Part shown: positions 1 to 12,200 of the stretch, piece after piece
How the letters are laid out: each line of letters starts with the position of its first letter
Numbering within the stretch: the first letter of the stretch is position 1
Assembly: GCA_963921425.1 (NCBI GenBank)
Contig: OY992840.1
Location: 18,268,621-18,332,620 of the forward strand
Length of the DNA: 64,000 nucleotides
Origin: Dryas octopetala
Lineage: Eukaryota; Streptophyta; Magnoliopsida; Rosales; Rosaceae
Direction: 5' to 3'
Program-made: the position numbers and the translations under genes
Notes under the pieces: generated by a model
Database searches by the model: none
Told to the model about the DNA's origin: nothing
The model's input: the letters and a program-made list of their open reading frames with translations, nothing else

Positions 1-66
1 CATTTATATAACTTATGAAAGTCATAAGTACTTCATAAAGATTTCACTTGACACCCAATTTATCAC

Positions 67-3000
67 CTAAGTTGAAGGTCATGATCCTCTCCCCAGGGTT
101 TGTTGCCACCTTTAGGATATTGCTCAGATGAACTAAAGAAACCATCCTTCACCAGATCTATCCCCACAATATTGGGACACAATAGCTTTGTTATCTCACC
201 ACGCAAAGAGCTTAACTCTGGTTCTGGAATAGGAGGTATTTCTTCTGTTGTTGTGATACGGTTATACTCGAGGTCAACAATAACTACCTAGAAACACAAG
301 GGAAGACAACAAAACAAATATTATCATTTTAACTTTCTAACGCATGCTACAAACATTCATGATTTTGCAATCTTTGGAAAGACAAGAAAGAAGAAGTCAC
401 AGAGAAAACAACAACAAAAAAACCCCAAAAAGAAAATAATAAAGGACAGCTGTAAGAGATATGCAAGGCTGTAAAGAAAATAAAGAGCATGCACGGCCAA
501 CATGAGATATGAGGACATCAGTTACAACTACAAATGCACATTGTTTGTGCCAGAAATGCATTCCTTTCAGGTAATGATAGTGCGAAAACCCATCCAAACA
601 TCCATCTTAATGATGGTATAATCCAATGAACTCTCAATTGACTAAACTATAAAATCCATTATCTCATTATTTTCTTTATTCCTGAGCCAATGAAGCACAA
701 TATACAAGGGCCTCATATCTATAATGGATATCATCAAGTATCAATGTATCATACAGCGCTCAAAAATCCAAAATTTTAAAGTAAAATACTCAACTGAGGA
801 GTTTATTTGATTTTTCATGAGAATGTTAGGATACATCCAATTTAGTATTTAAAGAAATCTCGTTTTAAGTGAAAACATAGGAAGCATTAATGGTACAAGT
901 CTTGACTAATTAAATTAGAAGTGCTTACAATTTCACTATTATAAAGTTATAAATTTAAGAATATTTGATAAAGTATGACAAATAAAGTTAATAACTAAAG
1001 GACAAGCTTTTATATACTAACATACCCCTCCCATACAATATCCTACTTTTCCATGACTTGCTGTATTCCATATGATATCTGTATCCATACCTCCTAACCA
1101 TGACTATGCAGAACTAAGTAATATATCATACATCTACGAATCATGTGATGGTTACTTGACCAAATACAATAGAACCAAGAATCAGAATCAAATTCAACAT
1201 ATTTCAATTAGCTATGCTGTTCAGGAACCTAAAATAACTAAGAAAATAACATACATAAAAAACCACAAGATATATTGTTTAACCAGCATATGTAAATTAA
1301 TAAATAAGAAAAAAACAAAGGTGCAGTTTATGCAAACAACTTACACCATCCATTGCCAAAGTAGATGTATCAACACCTGAATGGAGACCCATCATATATG
1401 GTGTAGGGGCATCAATATAGTCTACTCCACTGAAAAAGAGTAGCGGAATGTAGACTTGCTTCCACACAACAAACATGCACAAATTAGACAAGAGTCAAAT
1501 ACAAAAAATCATAAAAAGACAATACTAGAGCATTGGCTATTCAATTTTTAAGCAAAAGAAAGAAACAAAAAAAAAAAAAAAAGTTTTCTCGAAATTGTTG
1601 GAATATAAGAAATATTGCCAGCATAGTGACAAAAACTGAATGAAGCATATATATAAAGGGGAACATCTTTGTTCAGACCAACAAAGAGTAGATGATTGAA
1701 GAATGAAGCTTACCTGCCACCGAAATGGATAAATTAAATGGCAAATGGCTTCCGATACAAGGGTTAAAATTGAATATCTGCCAAAAACAGGAGGCCAAGT
1801 CATCTAAAGGATGTGCAAGTACTCAGTATTAACTATGTATTAAATCATCTTAAGTTAGAAGCTTACTTGTTTGATCGCAGCAAAATTCTCCTTTCAAGCA
1901 ACACAGCTGTGAAAAATTTAATCAAGTTGTCAACATCTAGGCACTGTACCAATGGCTGAAATGATATCTGCATTAATGAAATGTCATAGACTAATTAAAC
2001 AGCCAGGTCAATATTCAACAACAATAAGTACTGAATATCACAACCAGAAAAAGGCTAAAGCACATGGCTAACGAAGAAAAAAAACTATAGAGGCTGTACA
2101 TCAACGTGGGGGAGCCCATCCTTTGGCGGAGTCTCCACAGAAAGCAGACAATTCCCAATCGCAAACAAAACTCGATCTTTTCCCGGAGTAGGCAAAGGTA
2201 CATTGGACACCATAGATGCAATAGCATCCCATAATGGTTCACTGTAAATTTGCAGAAACATTAATGCAGCAGGTGAAAAAAGAACCATGGATCTCCATAT
2301 CAAAGACCATCAAAATTTACCACCAAAGGACTCTTACCTGCTTCCACTAGGGGAAAAACAAAGTGAAAACACTTCTTCCAGTGCATTCCTAAGCACACGA
2401 AAACTAGGCGACCGCGAAACTAGACAGATACATTTGTCAGCAAATGAATTTGCAGGTATACAATACGCTTCAGCAATATCCTCACTGACTGGATCCCGGA
2501 AAGCAATGCAACTAACATAAATTTTTGACCCATCACCCTCTGCAGCGAATTATCAAAAAACACTTAGAAATAGCAAAGGCTAGGCTACATGCACACTTGC
2601 AAGAAAGTTAGCTGTAAAAACAGAGAAAGTAACTACAAAACCATGACCAAAGCATACAAATGTTGAACAGAAAATAATTAGCTCCATCTAAAGCTTTGTT
2701 TAAGCAAACTAATCCGAACAACACTCGTATAACGATTCAAATAATTAGCGTAAACTTGTACTCGTCATTATTCTAGTTTCTACGCGACAACACGAACTAA
2801 AACTATGCAAAATCCATATCAACTTGTGCTAAGAGGGCAGAGCTTAAGGCGTACCGGTTAGAACAATGGGGTAGCTTCGTGGAAACGTGGACGGATGATT
2901 GGAATCGTAGCCTGATGAATAGAACTCAACGCCAGCTGGCAACACACACTGAAACACAGAATCATGATCAGATTATTGAGAAGCTCAAAGTGGTTGTTAG

Positions 3001-3189
3001 TGGTGTGGAACTTACGGTGGGGAGCTGAGGAGGAGGAGGAGGGTAGAGAGTGTGGTTGGGCGGAGGGTACTGGTCAAGCAGAGACGGCTGGTACCATATG
3101 CCGAACCCGTGGAACCCTTTGCCTCCGTCCACGGTCCGAATCTCGGGTCCGATCCCGCACACCACGAAGTACTCGAAGATCGGAGCCAT
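67..3189 (-). CDS. DENN-domain protein, 5' part (8 exons, runs off left edge)
   Basis: DENN proteins act as guanine-nucleotide exchange factors for Rab GTPases in membrane traffic. Coding exons read on the minus strand: 3189-3016, 2948-2855, 2539-2338, 2241-2100, 1967-1867, 1777-1714, 1458-1345 and 287-67. All have GT-AG borders and keep one frame for about 370 codons. The start at 3189 opens with MAPIFEYFVVCGIGPEIR, a typical upstream-DENN beginning, followed by a proline-rich stretch. Exons 3-4 hold the uDENN region. Exons 5-8 hold the central DENN core, with LLERRILLRSN, the AICHLIYPFRWQ helix and a PLLFFSGVDYIDAPTPYMMG segment. The last visible exon ends in phase 2 at a donor, so the C-terminal part lies beyond base 1. 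The protein resembles the plant DENN (AEX-3) family; the exact orthologue is not determined. The intron at 288-1344 (about 1.06 kb) shows nothing recognisable. Confidence 0.9.
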
Positions 3190-4764
3190 TCGTCAACGTT
3201 CGTCAACGTTCGGGCCCGAGATCTGCTTCACTGTTAGTCTGGTTCATAATCGTTCAAAGTGTTTTACTTGCAGAAACAAATTGATACTCGGATCGTTCGG
3301 TTTATATATAGTAACTGTAATTTCAATTGATGAAGATTTTATATTATCGCATTTCGATCTCCAGCCACTTTTGTTTGGAAAGAAAATCTACGTTGCCTAA
3401 AATAAATAACAATTTTATTTGGAAGTTAATTGTTTCTTTTCTTTGGGCCTGAAAATATAATTCATTATTTGTACCGAAAAATAGAGAATATAATTCATTA
3501 AGCCCAAAGGCTAGACACAACAGGCCCAGCAGTAACGAGCTAGAGTACTGAAGTACAGCCACATAGGCAACAAGGAAAAGGCCCAGAGGCATAGAGCAAT
3601 TTAACAAGGCCCAGAGGAAAAATATTATTAGGTTAATAGTTGTAGCTTGAATAGTTTTTTTTTTTTTTTTTTTTTTGGGGAGGAGGGATGAACGTGAGTA
3701 CATTGTAAATAATTCTAAAACTCTTTCAAAAAAATAATTTTTTTGTCTCATTCCACAATATAATTCTATTATTTCTATAAACTAAAAACAATCAGCTAAA
3801 TCAAAAATCGGTTAATATTTTGATTTTTCCTGAAGTCACCAATTGGATTTGACACTTGGGGTATCTCCAACTTGGATTTCATTGAATTGTAAAAGTCTAA
3901 TGAAATCTAAATGTCCCAAACTTAGATTTTAATGGATTCTAAAGAAATTAAGGTGTCTCAAATTCAAATTTTAATGAATTCCAATAAAATTCAGGTGTCC
4001 TAAAAAAGTCATGAATATCATTAAGTGAAAAATTTCAATAGATTTAGATGCATTTTTTACCCATAACAAATTCCATGAAAATTCCAGCAAATTCTCTTAA
4101 ATTTTAATAAATTCTATAAATTTTAAAATCTATTAAAATATGAGTTGGGAGACGCTCGTTAACCAATTCTTGTTAGGATAAGTTAATTGTGGAGCATGAC
4201 CAAGTTGCTAAGAGTTGGGTTTCATTCTTGAATCAATAGATTCATTTTCAAGCCATTTGGTTCTGGTCACTTTCCAAGTATGAAAATGACATGCTCCAAA
4301 GTCCGAACTTCCAAATTAAGGATGGCGTGGCCAAACAAAACAGTACTCTATCTAAAGCATTCATTCTAGAACAAGACAATGTTCATAATTTAAGTGAAAC
4401 TGAAAATAGAGGACCCGAAAGGCTTGGTTTTGAAGACATGCAACTCAACTCTTCTTAATTCTTATCACCGATATTACAGCCAGCTACCCAATATTTATTG
4501 AAACAACTAACATTTTCTACATCCTTCTATCCAAGGAGTCTTAAAACTTTAAACTTAAGATACGTTCTTTTTTTGGCCAGGCAATAGATGTGTTCTGATT
4601 ATTGAGCTTCCATCTAAGGGTTTGGACCGTTTGGTACAAGTGGTCCTTCACATGCATTATTGGACCCAACTTGGTACATTTGGCAGCCGTTGGATTTCTT
4701 TTTTTTTTTTTGGCCAGGAGCCGTTGGATTTCATTGATTGGTAAGAAAGGGTCATACTTGGCTG
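3190..4764. other. Intergenic region between the divergent DENN and P450 genes
   Basis: About 1.6 kb between two divergently transcribed genes, so it should contain both promoters. A run of about 20 T lies at 3656-3676. The segment 3858-4156 has weakly matching inverted ends (gtatctccaactt at left, agttgggagacgc at right) and may be an old hAT-like or other small inverted-repeat element. No coding potential is seen; the short ORFs are AT-rich and have no family resemblance. Confidence 0.5.
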
Positions 4765-4773
4765 TATAAATAA

Positions 4774-5096
4774 GGCTTATTTGCATCAATGCCCCTTAAA
4801 AGTAATTTTAATTTTAAATTTGTCCCCTAAAACTTCATTCTTTCCACTTTGTCGCTCAAATTTTACAAAATATAATATTATGTTAAGTCTGTCTATGAGT
4901 CTGTCAAAAAAACTTACGTAGCACTTATGTGAAAGGGGCAATAAATTGTCACATCAGCTTATTTGATAGAGCTTATAACGGACTTGACGAAATATGATAT
5001 TTTGTAAAATTCGAAAGGTTAAATGAAAGAAATGAAGTTTCGAAAGATAAATTAAAAATCGAAGTTACTTTAAGAAAACATTAACGTGAATAAGCC
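4774..5096. mobile_element. 323-bp inverted-repeat MITE with 9-bp target duplication, inserted in the P450 TATA box
   Basis: The element begins ggcttatttgca and ends acgtgaataagcc, and the outer ~80 bp on each side can pair with the other side. It is flanked by a perfect 9-bp direct repeat, tataaataa, at 4765-4773 and 5097-5105. A 9-bp target duplication and terminal inverted repeats are typical of Mutator-like (MULE-derived) elements. No coding capacity. The duplicated target is itself a TATA box. The ATG at 5086, which extends the P450 frame upstream, lies inside this element. Confidence 0.85.
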
Positions 5097-5104
5097 TATA
5101 AATA
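5097..5104 (+). promoter_or_regulatory. TATA box of the P450 gene (right copy of a duplicated target site)
   Basis: TATAAATA lies 52 bp upstream of the P450 ATG at 5149, which would put the start of transcription near 5128 and leave a leader of about 20 nt. It is the right-hand copy of the MITE target duplication; the left copy is at 4765-4772, more than 370 bp upstream of the ATG. Assignment as TATA box is inferred from sequence and spacing. Confidence 0.65.
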
Positions 5105-5148
5105 AAGCACCAAATGACTCATCCCTCGCACTCACAAGGAAAGCCAGA

Positions 5149-8100
5149 ATGAGTCCAACAACAATAGCCATCTCCCTTGTCTTCCTCACATGCCTCTGGT
5201 CTCTCATTCAAGCCCTAATCACTGCCTCTCGGCCAAAACAGCGAAAGCTTAATCTCCCCCCAGGCCCTTTGGCACTACCAATTATTGGTAATCTTCATCT
5301 GCTAGGAACCCTCCCACACCGCAGCCTCCAAAACCTGTCCAAAAAATATGGACCCATAATGTCTATGCGTCTAGGCAATGTGCCCACCATAGTGGTCTCA
5401 TCCCCCAAAGCTGCAGAGCTCTTCCTCAAAACCCACGACACCGTTTTTGCCAGCAGGCCCAAAGCCCAAGCCTCAGAGTACATGTCCTATGGCACAAAGG
5501 GCATGGCCTTCACTGAGTACGGTCCATATTGGCGCCATGTGAGGAAGCTTTGCACACTTCAACTTCTTTGCCCGGCAAAAGTTGATGCCTTTGGGCCATT
5601 GAGAAAGGAGGAGGTGGGGCTGTTGGTGGCGACGGTGAAGAAAGCCGCGGCGGCGAAGGCGGTGGTGGACCTGAGCGAGAAGGTTGGGGAGGTCACTGAG
5701 GGCATAACTTATAGGATGGTGCTGGGGAGGAACAAAGATGATGGGTTTGATTTAAAGGGGGTTATTAAAGAGGCCTTGAACTTGGGCGGGGCTTTCAATG
5801 TTTCTGATTATGTGCCTTCTCTCAGTGCACTTGATATTCAGGTATGTTTATTTTGGCTTATTCATCGATTTTTCATTTAAAATTGTAATTCATTCTTATT
5901 TTATCACTTTAAAGTTTTTTTGTCTCAAATTACTACTTGTAATTTATATCTGTGTCATATTTTATCTTGTTTCGTTAACAATTCTGTTAAAAATAATGAC
6001 ATGATTGTTAATGCTGATGTGGCGCGCTGAATGTGCGCCACATGTCACATCTCTTTCTTGTATTTTCTGATTTTTTTTTTATTTTTCTATTTTTATAAAC
6101 TTTGAAAATTAATTAAAAATAGCTCCGAATTTAGAAAAATACACGAAAAATTCCTACAGACTTGTCTTGACTAGTACTAATTTACTATGAAGTCAAAATG
6201 CTAATTTTCCCTCTAAAAATTTTCAAAAAATTTGGAAAGTCCAAATTTATTTTTAGAAAATTAAAATATTCTAGACTCTTTGAAAATTCATAGGATAATC
6301 TCCCGAACTCCAAAAAATATAAGGTATGCACCGTTAGTCTTTTAAAAACTAACAATACCTTTTTCGTGAACACTTGCTACCCAAAAGACCTCTCGGTCTT
6401 AGAGGAATAAATTTCCCTATAACAGGCTTTTGGTAATTTTTGTAAAGTCTAAAAATAATTCTCTAAAACATGCTTTTGGTAATTTCTAAAATATTTTGAG
6501 AATTTGTCCAAGAGTTTACGAAAATTCTATAATTTTTTCTAGAATTTATTTAATAGAGAGAAATTTATTTTAATTTTTTAGAAATAAATTTAGATTTTTA
6601 AATTTTTTTGGAAATTTTTAGAGAGCAAATTGGTAATTTAACCTTATAGTAAATTAGTGCTAGTCAAGACGAGTCTATAGAAAATTTTCATGTATTTTTT
6701 TGAGTTCGAAACTATTTTTAATTAATTTTTAAAATTTATAAAAATAAAAAAATCTGAAAATAAAGACAAAGATATGACACGTGGCGCACATCAAACGCGT
6801 CAAGTCAGCATTAACTGCTAGGTCATTATTTTTAACGGAATTGTTGATGTAACAAGGTAAAATGAAACACAGATATAAGTTATATGTAGTAATTTATAAC
6901 AAAAAATCTTTCAGATGATAAAATAAAATTGAGTTATAATTTTAAGTGATAAATCGATAATTAAACCTTTTATTCTTTTGTGAATTTTGAGCATCTACCC
7001 TACTTCAATTCATCCAATTACTGTTATTCACGACATGACATGGAGGTTGATCCACAAAATAATTCTCAATTTAGGAAATGTGATCGGCCAGTAAACACTT
7101 CACATTTGTTGTCAGTCTGCTGGTCCTGCACAAATTGTCAATTATGGGGGCATAGCTTTTTGTAGTTAACCAGCTAACATTCATCGCCATTTTCTAGGCA
7201 TACAGTACTCATACAGTCATACCCATAATCATACATGAATAAAGTAAGATTAATAAAACATGGACACATGGTCCATGTCTCCTTCCCACATTAATTTGTC
7301 TTCGTTGATGACTTCCTGCTAAAGTTTGGCAGAAAACGTAAATGATTCAAGTATTTTAGGAACTTTTTTTTTGGCCAAAAAAAAAAATTGTGAAGATGGC
7401 GTGTTAGATTAAAATTGCCTGCCACTTTCTTAAATAGAAGATATAAACCCTTGATTGCATCATTGACTTTTGACTCCACGAAATCTTAACCACCCATTTG
7501 TTCTTTTCTCTCAGGGATTGACCAGGCGCTTGAAGAGAACTAGCAACACAGTCGACCAACTGTTGGAGAAGGTAATTGAGGAGCACAAGCAAGTACTTGA
7601 AAAGAGTACTGGGCAACAAGATCATCACCATCACAAGGACTTTGTGGACATCATGCTTTCATTAATGCATCAACCACTAAATCCCAACGACGAGCAAGTC
7701 TTCATAATGGGTCGTACAAATGTGAAAGCCATCTTGTTCGACATGATTGTGGCTGCTGTGGATACTTCAGCCACCGCCATTGTTTGGACCCTTGCGGAGC
7801 TCTTGAGGCATCCGAGGGTTATGAAACATCTCCAAGAAGAGCTCCAATCTGTGGTTGGCAAGGACCGAATGGTGGAAGAGACTGATCTGCCAAAATTGGG
7901 TTACTTGAATATGGTGGTAAACGAGAGCTTCAGACTACACCCAGTTGCACCATTTCTAGTCCCACATGAATCCATGGAGGACATTACAATCGATGGGTAT
8001 GACATACCCAAGAAATCAAGAATCTTAATAAACACTTGGACAATTGGGAGAGATCCTAATGTTTGGTCAGATAATGTGGAGGAGTTTTATCCTGAAAGGT

Positions 8101-8336
8101 TTGCTAATGGCAAGGAGGACCTCCAGGGACATGACTTCCAGCTTATCCCATTTGGGTCGGGTCGAAGAGGATGCCCTGGTAAGCAATTAGGTCTTGCCAC
8201 AGTTCGGCTAGTTGTAGCACAGTTGGTGCACTGCTTTGACTGGGAGCTACCTAAAGACTTGGACATGGCTGAGATTTTCGGCTTATCGTTGTCAAAGGCC
8301 AATCACTTGCTTGTCGTGCCAACCTACCGCCTATAG
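5149..8336 (+). CDS. Cytochrome P450, CYP71 clan (CYP736A-like), 2 exons
   Basis: An ER-anchored heme-thiolate monooxygenase; substrate unknown. Exons 5149-5841 and 7515-8336 join in phase 0 at a GT-AG intron to give 504 residues, the usual P450 length. The hydrophobic anchor is at residues 5-24 and the proline hinge PPGP at 37-40. The I-helix oxygen-binding motif AAVDTS is at 311-316, ExxR (ESFR) at 368-371, PERF at 424-427, and the heme loop [10 protein letters not shown] at 444-453 with the ligand Cys451. All signatures are intact. I chose the ATG at 5149 because it opens directly into the membrane anchor, whereas the in-frame ATG at 5086 lies inside the upstream MITE and before the TATA box. 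A four-histidine run (268-271) sits in a variable loop. Similarity is closest to CYP736A/CYP71 enzymes from memory; subfamily is uncertain. Confidence 0.9.
5855..6967. mobile_element. 1.1-kb foldback (MULE-like) element inside the P450 intron
   Basis: Begins ggcttattcatcgattt and ends aaatcgataattaaacc, with the two halves largely complementary over several hundred bp (for example cttgactagtactaattta near 6167 against its mirror near 6650). Flanking 9-mers gtttatttt (5846-5854) and ttttattct (6968-6976) agree at 7 of 9 positions, fitting a decayed target duplication. It starts only 13 bp after the splice donor at 5842 and makes up most of the 1.67-kb intron. A second member is at 36445-37541. 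No transposase is encoded. Confidence 0.8.
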
Positions 8337-9281
8337 AATCAATCTTCGTAGAAATTTTCACACCCCATCTTCTTATAAAGTTTGGTGCGTTTCAATAGGC
8401 ATTCATCGATATGTTATTTATATATTCTGAAGTCCCTCAAAAATCATTTAGAGGGAGTGGCTTAAAGAAATGTATCCAACACGACCATGAATGAAAATTT
8501 TTATGATTAGATATATATGTCAAAATATAATTAGAATTATGGAAAAAGCAAAATAAAAACATGGTCATTTAGAAATAACTATACCATTAAAATTGTGAGC
8601 GCATACTCTGCTTAATATTACATAACCACCTCAATAAAAAAATTTGCTCAAACTAGATTCAAATGTTCACTATGACTACTACACCATTCCATCTGTCAGG
8701 AAAAAATAGCACCTAATTGTTGCCAAAAACAGAACATTTGTCCTCCGCTTGCCTTGCTCATGGTCGTCTACAAAATATAGAATGCACATATCTAAGCGTA
8801 CTTTTACAGAAAGATCAAGTCTCATTGCGCTAATATTATGAAATGACCAGGAGTGAAAATAAAGTCAAAAATAAAAATGTGTTCCAAAAAAATTCTACTA
8901 GAGAAATTGCACACCCCACCCACACAAAACAACTACTACAAGTCTACAACCACACAAAACAACTACTGCAACATAAGTAGGCTATCTGCATCGGAAAAGA
9001 ATTGCACTAAAAACTCCAAAAAATAAATAAATAACAGAGCATGCATAGAGTAAGATCCATTAAAGGGAAAAAAAAAAAATAAACATAAATGCGAGAACAA
9101 GCAGCAGAAATGAGAAATTTCACAAACCATTTTAATCCCATTGATTATTTCATCAACGGATCAGAGAGACAGAAAAGGAGAAAAGGGGACATCACAAACA
9201 ATTCATAGTATTTCTTACCAATCAATCAACATGACTGCTTTTGCTGCCAAAAGGATGAATCCTCCTAGCCCAGCAGTTTGA
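8337..9281. other. Intergenic region between convergent P450 and coatomer genes
   Basis: About 945 bp between two gene 3' ends. It must hold both 3' UTRs and polyadenylation regions. AT-rich, with no recognisable repeat or coding sequence. A direct repeat (ccacacaaaacaactact) occurs twice around 8918-8968. Confidence 0.5.
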
Positions 9282-12200
9282 TTATCGAATCTGAGAAGGA
9301 GAACACAGCAACCCTGAAGCATCTACCCCAACCACTGCAAGATCACAAACAGTACAGAGCTGCCCTTCTTGGCTTGGCACAAACCGTGAGCTACAATATG
9401 GGCAAGAGACATCCTTCTGTCCTCGGTAAATTGGTACATAAGTTGCCCCACAAGTCACAAATGGATTTCTGAAATCATAGTTCAGTTCAGAGGCATCAGT
9501 CATATTCTTCTCTGCAGCCTGCAGCACTTGCCTGGCTGTCTTAGCTTGATTCTCAATGGTGGGGTTGGTTTCCAATAGCCGCCTGGCAAAGTTAGCTGCA
9601 GTAGCAATGTTCTTTGCATTGTAGCAAACTCTCATTGCACTATGCAAGGCAAGCCTTAAGTGAGGCATTTGAAGATTGCAGTGTGTGAAATAAGCTGCAA
9701 GCTCCTGCTGACGTACTGGATTATCTTTGATTTCCCTTCTCTTCAGCTCAATTTGCAATCCCAGAACATACTCTTTGACTATTATAATTAACTCCTTAAC
9801 TTCATCCACTTCCCTCCTTGAATCAACAACAATCAACGGAATTGTATGAAGTATGCTAAGAAAGAGCTTAAGAGCTTCAGTGAACTTCCCAGCTGTCGTA
9901 GCTCTGTAACCAGCTTTGAGTTTCTCTTCCAACTGAGAAAAACTGAACACAAGTGCCGGTGGGCCTCTCACATTCGGGGTAGCAGACTCATTCCACCCAC
10001 GCTCAACTGCTAGGGATATCACTGGAGAAGATGAAAATGCACGTAGATAGCTGTGGCTGCCAGTGTGAAGATCAAGGAACATGGGTCTTAAAGGAGCAAA
10101 GTTTTTGATTCCAAGTTGCCTGTTCAGCAACCGCATTGCAGTGTCAAAATTGCCTGCAGCTGCATGTTCAGCAGCAAGAGATGATCTCTGGATCCAAATC
10201 TGGCTTACAGGCATGCCAGTAGTTGGAGCAACAAAAACTGATGAGTGAGCATTAACAGAAGCCCTTGGCGTGTCAGCTTCAGGAGGGAGCTCCAAATCTT
10301 CAAGGTCCCATCCTCCCTCTTCCTCATTTTCTCCAGCCACTTCCTCTTCTTCCAACACTGCAGTGACATCTCCATTTTGCAAGCCATCATCGTCAACCAT
10401 GTCCAGCTCCTCACCCCAGTCACCATCAGCAGCCTCATCCTCTTCATCTACAGCTCCCCTGCCAATATTATCCAACCCACCTTCAAATATACCTCTCATG
10501 ACTCTCAGAAGAGGCCAATCTCCACCACACATAATTGGAGTTGGGGGCATCAAAAGAGTGGGTACTTTCCCCTGAGGCAAAGTTGGAACATTATCTCCCA
10601 ACTCAGCAGCTAGGCGTTCAGCAACATCATGTTGCCCATGAACTGAAGCTGTGATGTAAGCAAGGGGCAAGTGGCCAACATTCTCCAAGATCTTAATGCG
10701 CTCCTGGACATTACCCAAATACAGTGCATTGTGGAACTGACCCATGACATCATTCTTAACCTCAGCAATTTTCAGCATCTTGGACAGTTTTTCCATATTA
10801 CCAGTTATGAGGTAAAGAAAAGAAAGCCTCTCAAAGTTTTTAGTCTTCTGGTAGGCATACTCCACTATACCTGCATTGCCCTGACGAAGAGCCTCCACAC
10901 CCAACCTATACCAGTAATCTTTTTCATCAATTGCTGTAGCTGATGCAACTGCAATCTGAATATTCCCACTCTCTAGAGCCAGATTGAACCGAGTTCTTTC
11001 ATCTTTCACAAAATGGAGAGCAACTTCAGGGAACCCCTTCTGTTGCAGATAAGCAATCATTGCCTGCCCACAGAGCTGGGAGTTCCTTATCATACTCATA
11101 ACATGGTCATATCTCTTCTTCAACAGGGATAACTTGAAAATGTATTCTGTGGCATCAATAACTATGGCCCTGTTTTTCCCATCCCGATCCAAGCAAAAGA
11201 TAGTATTTCCAGAAACCTTTGTAATGTATATAGGAACATCAAGGGTTCTGATTATTCCACTATCTCCATTAGGGAGACAATATTTAATGTGATTTAGAGT
11301 AGTGTAAATGAAAACACCATTGTCATCCCAACCACCACTCTTTACACGGATTGTCTCATGAAGAGTGCACTGGTGCACAAGCTTCTTGCTAGCAATAATA
11401 ATAGCATGTTTGCTAAGCAAAGCAACACTTTCCATGTCATTAGACCAAACAACATACTTGATAAAGGGGGTTTGAAGTTCACCAAGGAGAATCCTCTGCT
11501 GGAGATCAAATATAACCACTCTGTCCTCTGCCCTACACAGCAAATTACCTGTTCCAGCATAGAATATTGCATCAGCAGCAAAAGGAAGGACACTCCTTTT
11601 AACAATCTCATTCTTCAAATTCTTAACCAATATTTGGTTGGTACTTTTGTCAAGCACGGCAAACCTATTTCGTGCCACAAACACAGCTGAACCTCCAACA
11701 CCTCTCTTTGCATCTTGCAAACTGTCGCCTCTACTAATGCTGTCTTTCGGTATTAAATACAACTCGTATGATCCCCCATCCAAGTCTGAGCAAATGAGAA
11801 CGGCATTTTCTGAAGGACTGTAAGAAAGAGTCCTTGGACTTTGATTTAAACTAGTGGAACCAGGGCGTCGAATTGGAATAACTTGAGTGTCTCTTTGGGT
11901 TGAATACTCATAGAACCGCAAAAAGCGATCTTTAGCATAGAACAGAGAATCACCACTCACCGCAAAGGCTGGTCGTTCCCTCTCCAACTTAAAGACAATC
12001 ATGCCACTGTCATGACCTGCTGCCAACAGATTCATTTCAGGGTGAGATGAAAGAATCCAAAAACGATCATGCTCTCGTCGGAAAGTTTGAATTCCAGTTC
12101 GCTTTGTTACATCCCAAACACGGATGCTTTTGTCCTCCGAGTTGGATACAATTATATCCTGTTTGGCATGAAACATAACACATGAAACATTATTCATGTG

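Noticed and set aside
2964-3400. Plus-strand ORFs over the DENN first exon
   Set aside because: Antisense of the conserved first exon, with no family match.
5086-5148. Upstream in-frame ATG of the P450 exon 1 (21 extra residues)
   Set aside because: It lies inside the MITE and upstream of the likely TATA box; the ATG at 5149 leads straight into the membrane anchor.
10245-10613. Plus-strand ORFs opposite the acidic linker of coatomer alpha
   Set aside because: Antisense to a well-conserved coding exon and of low complexity.
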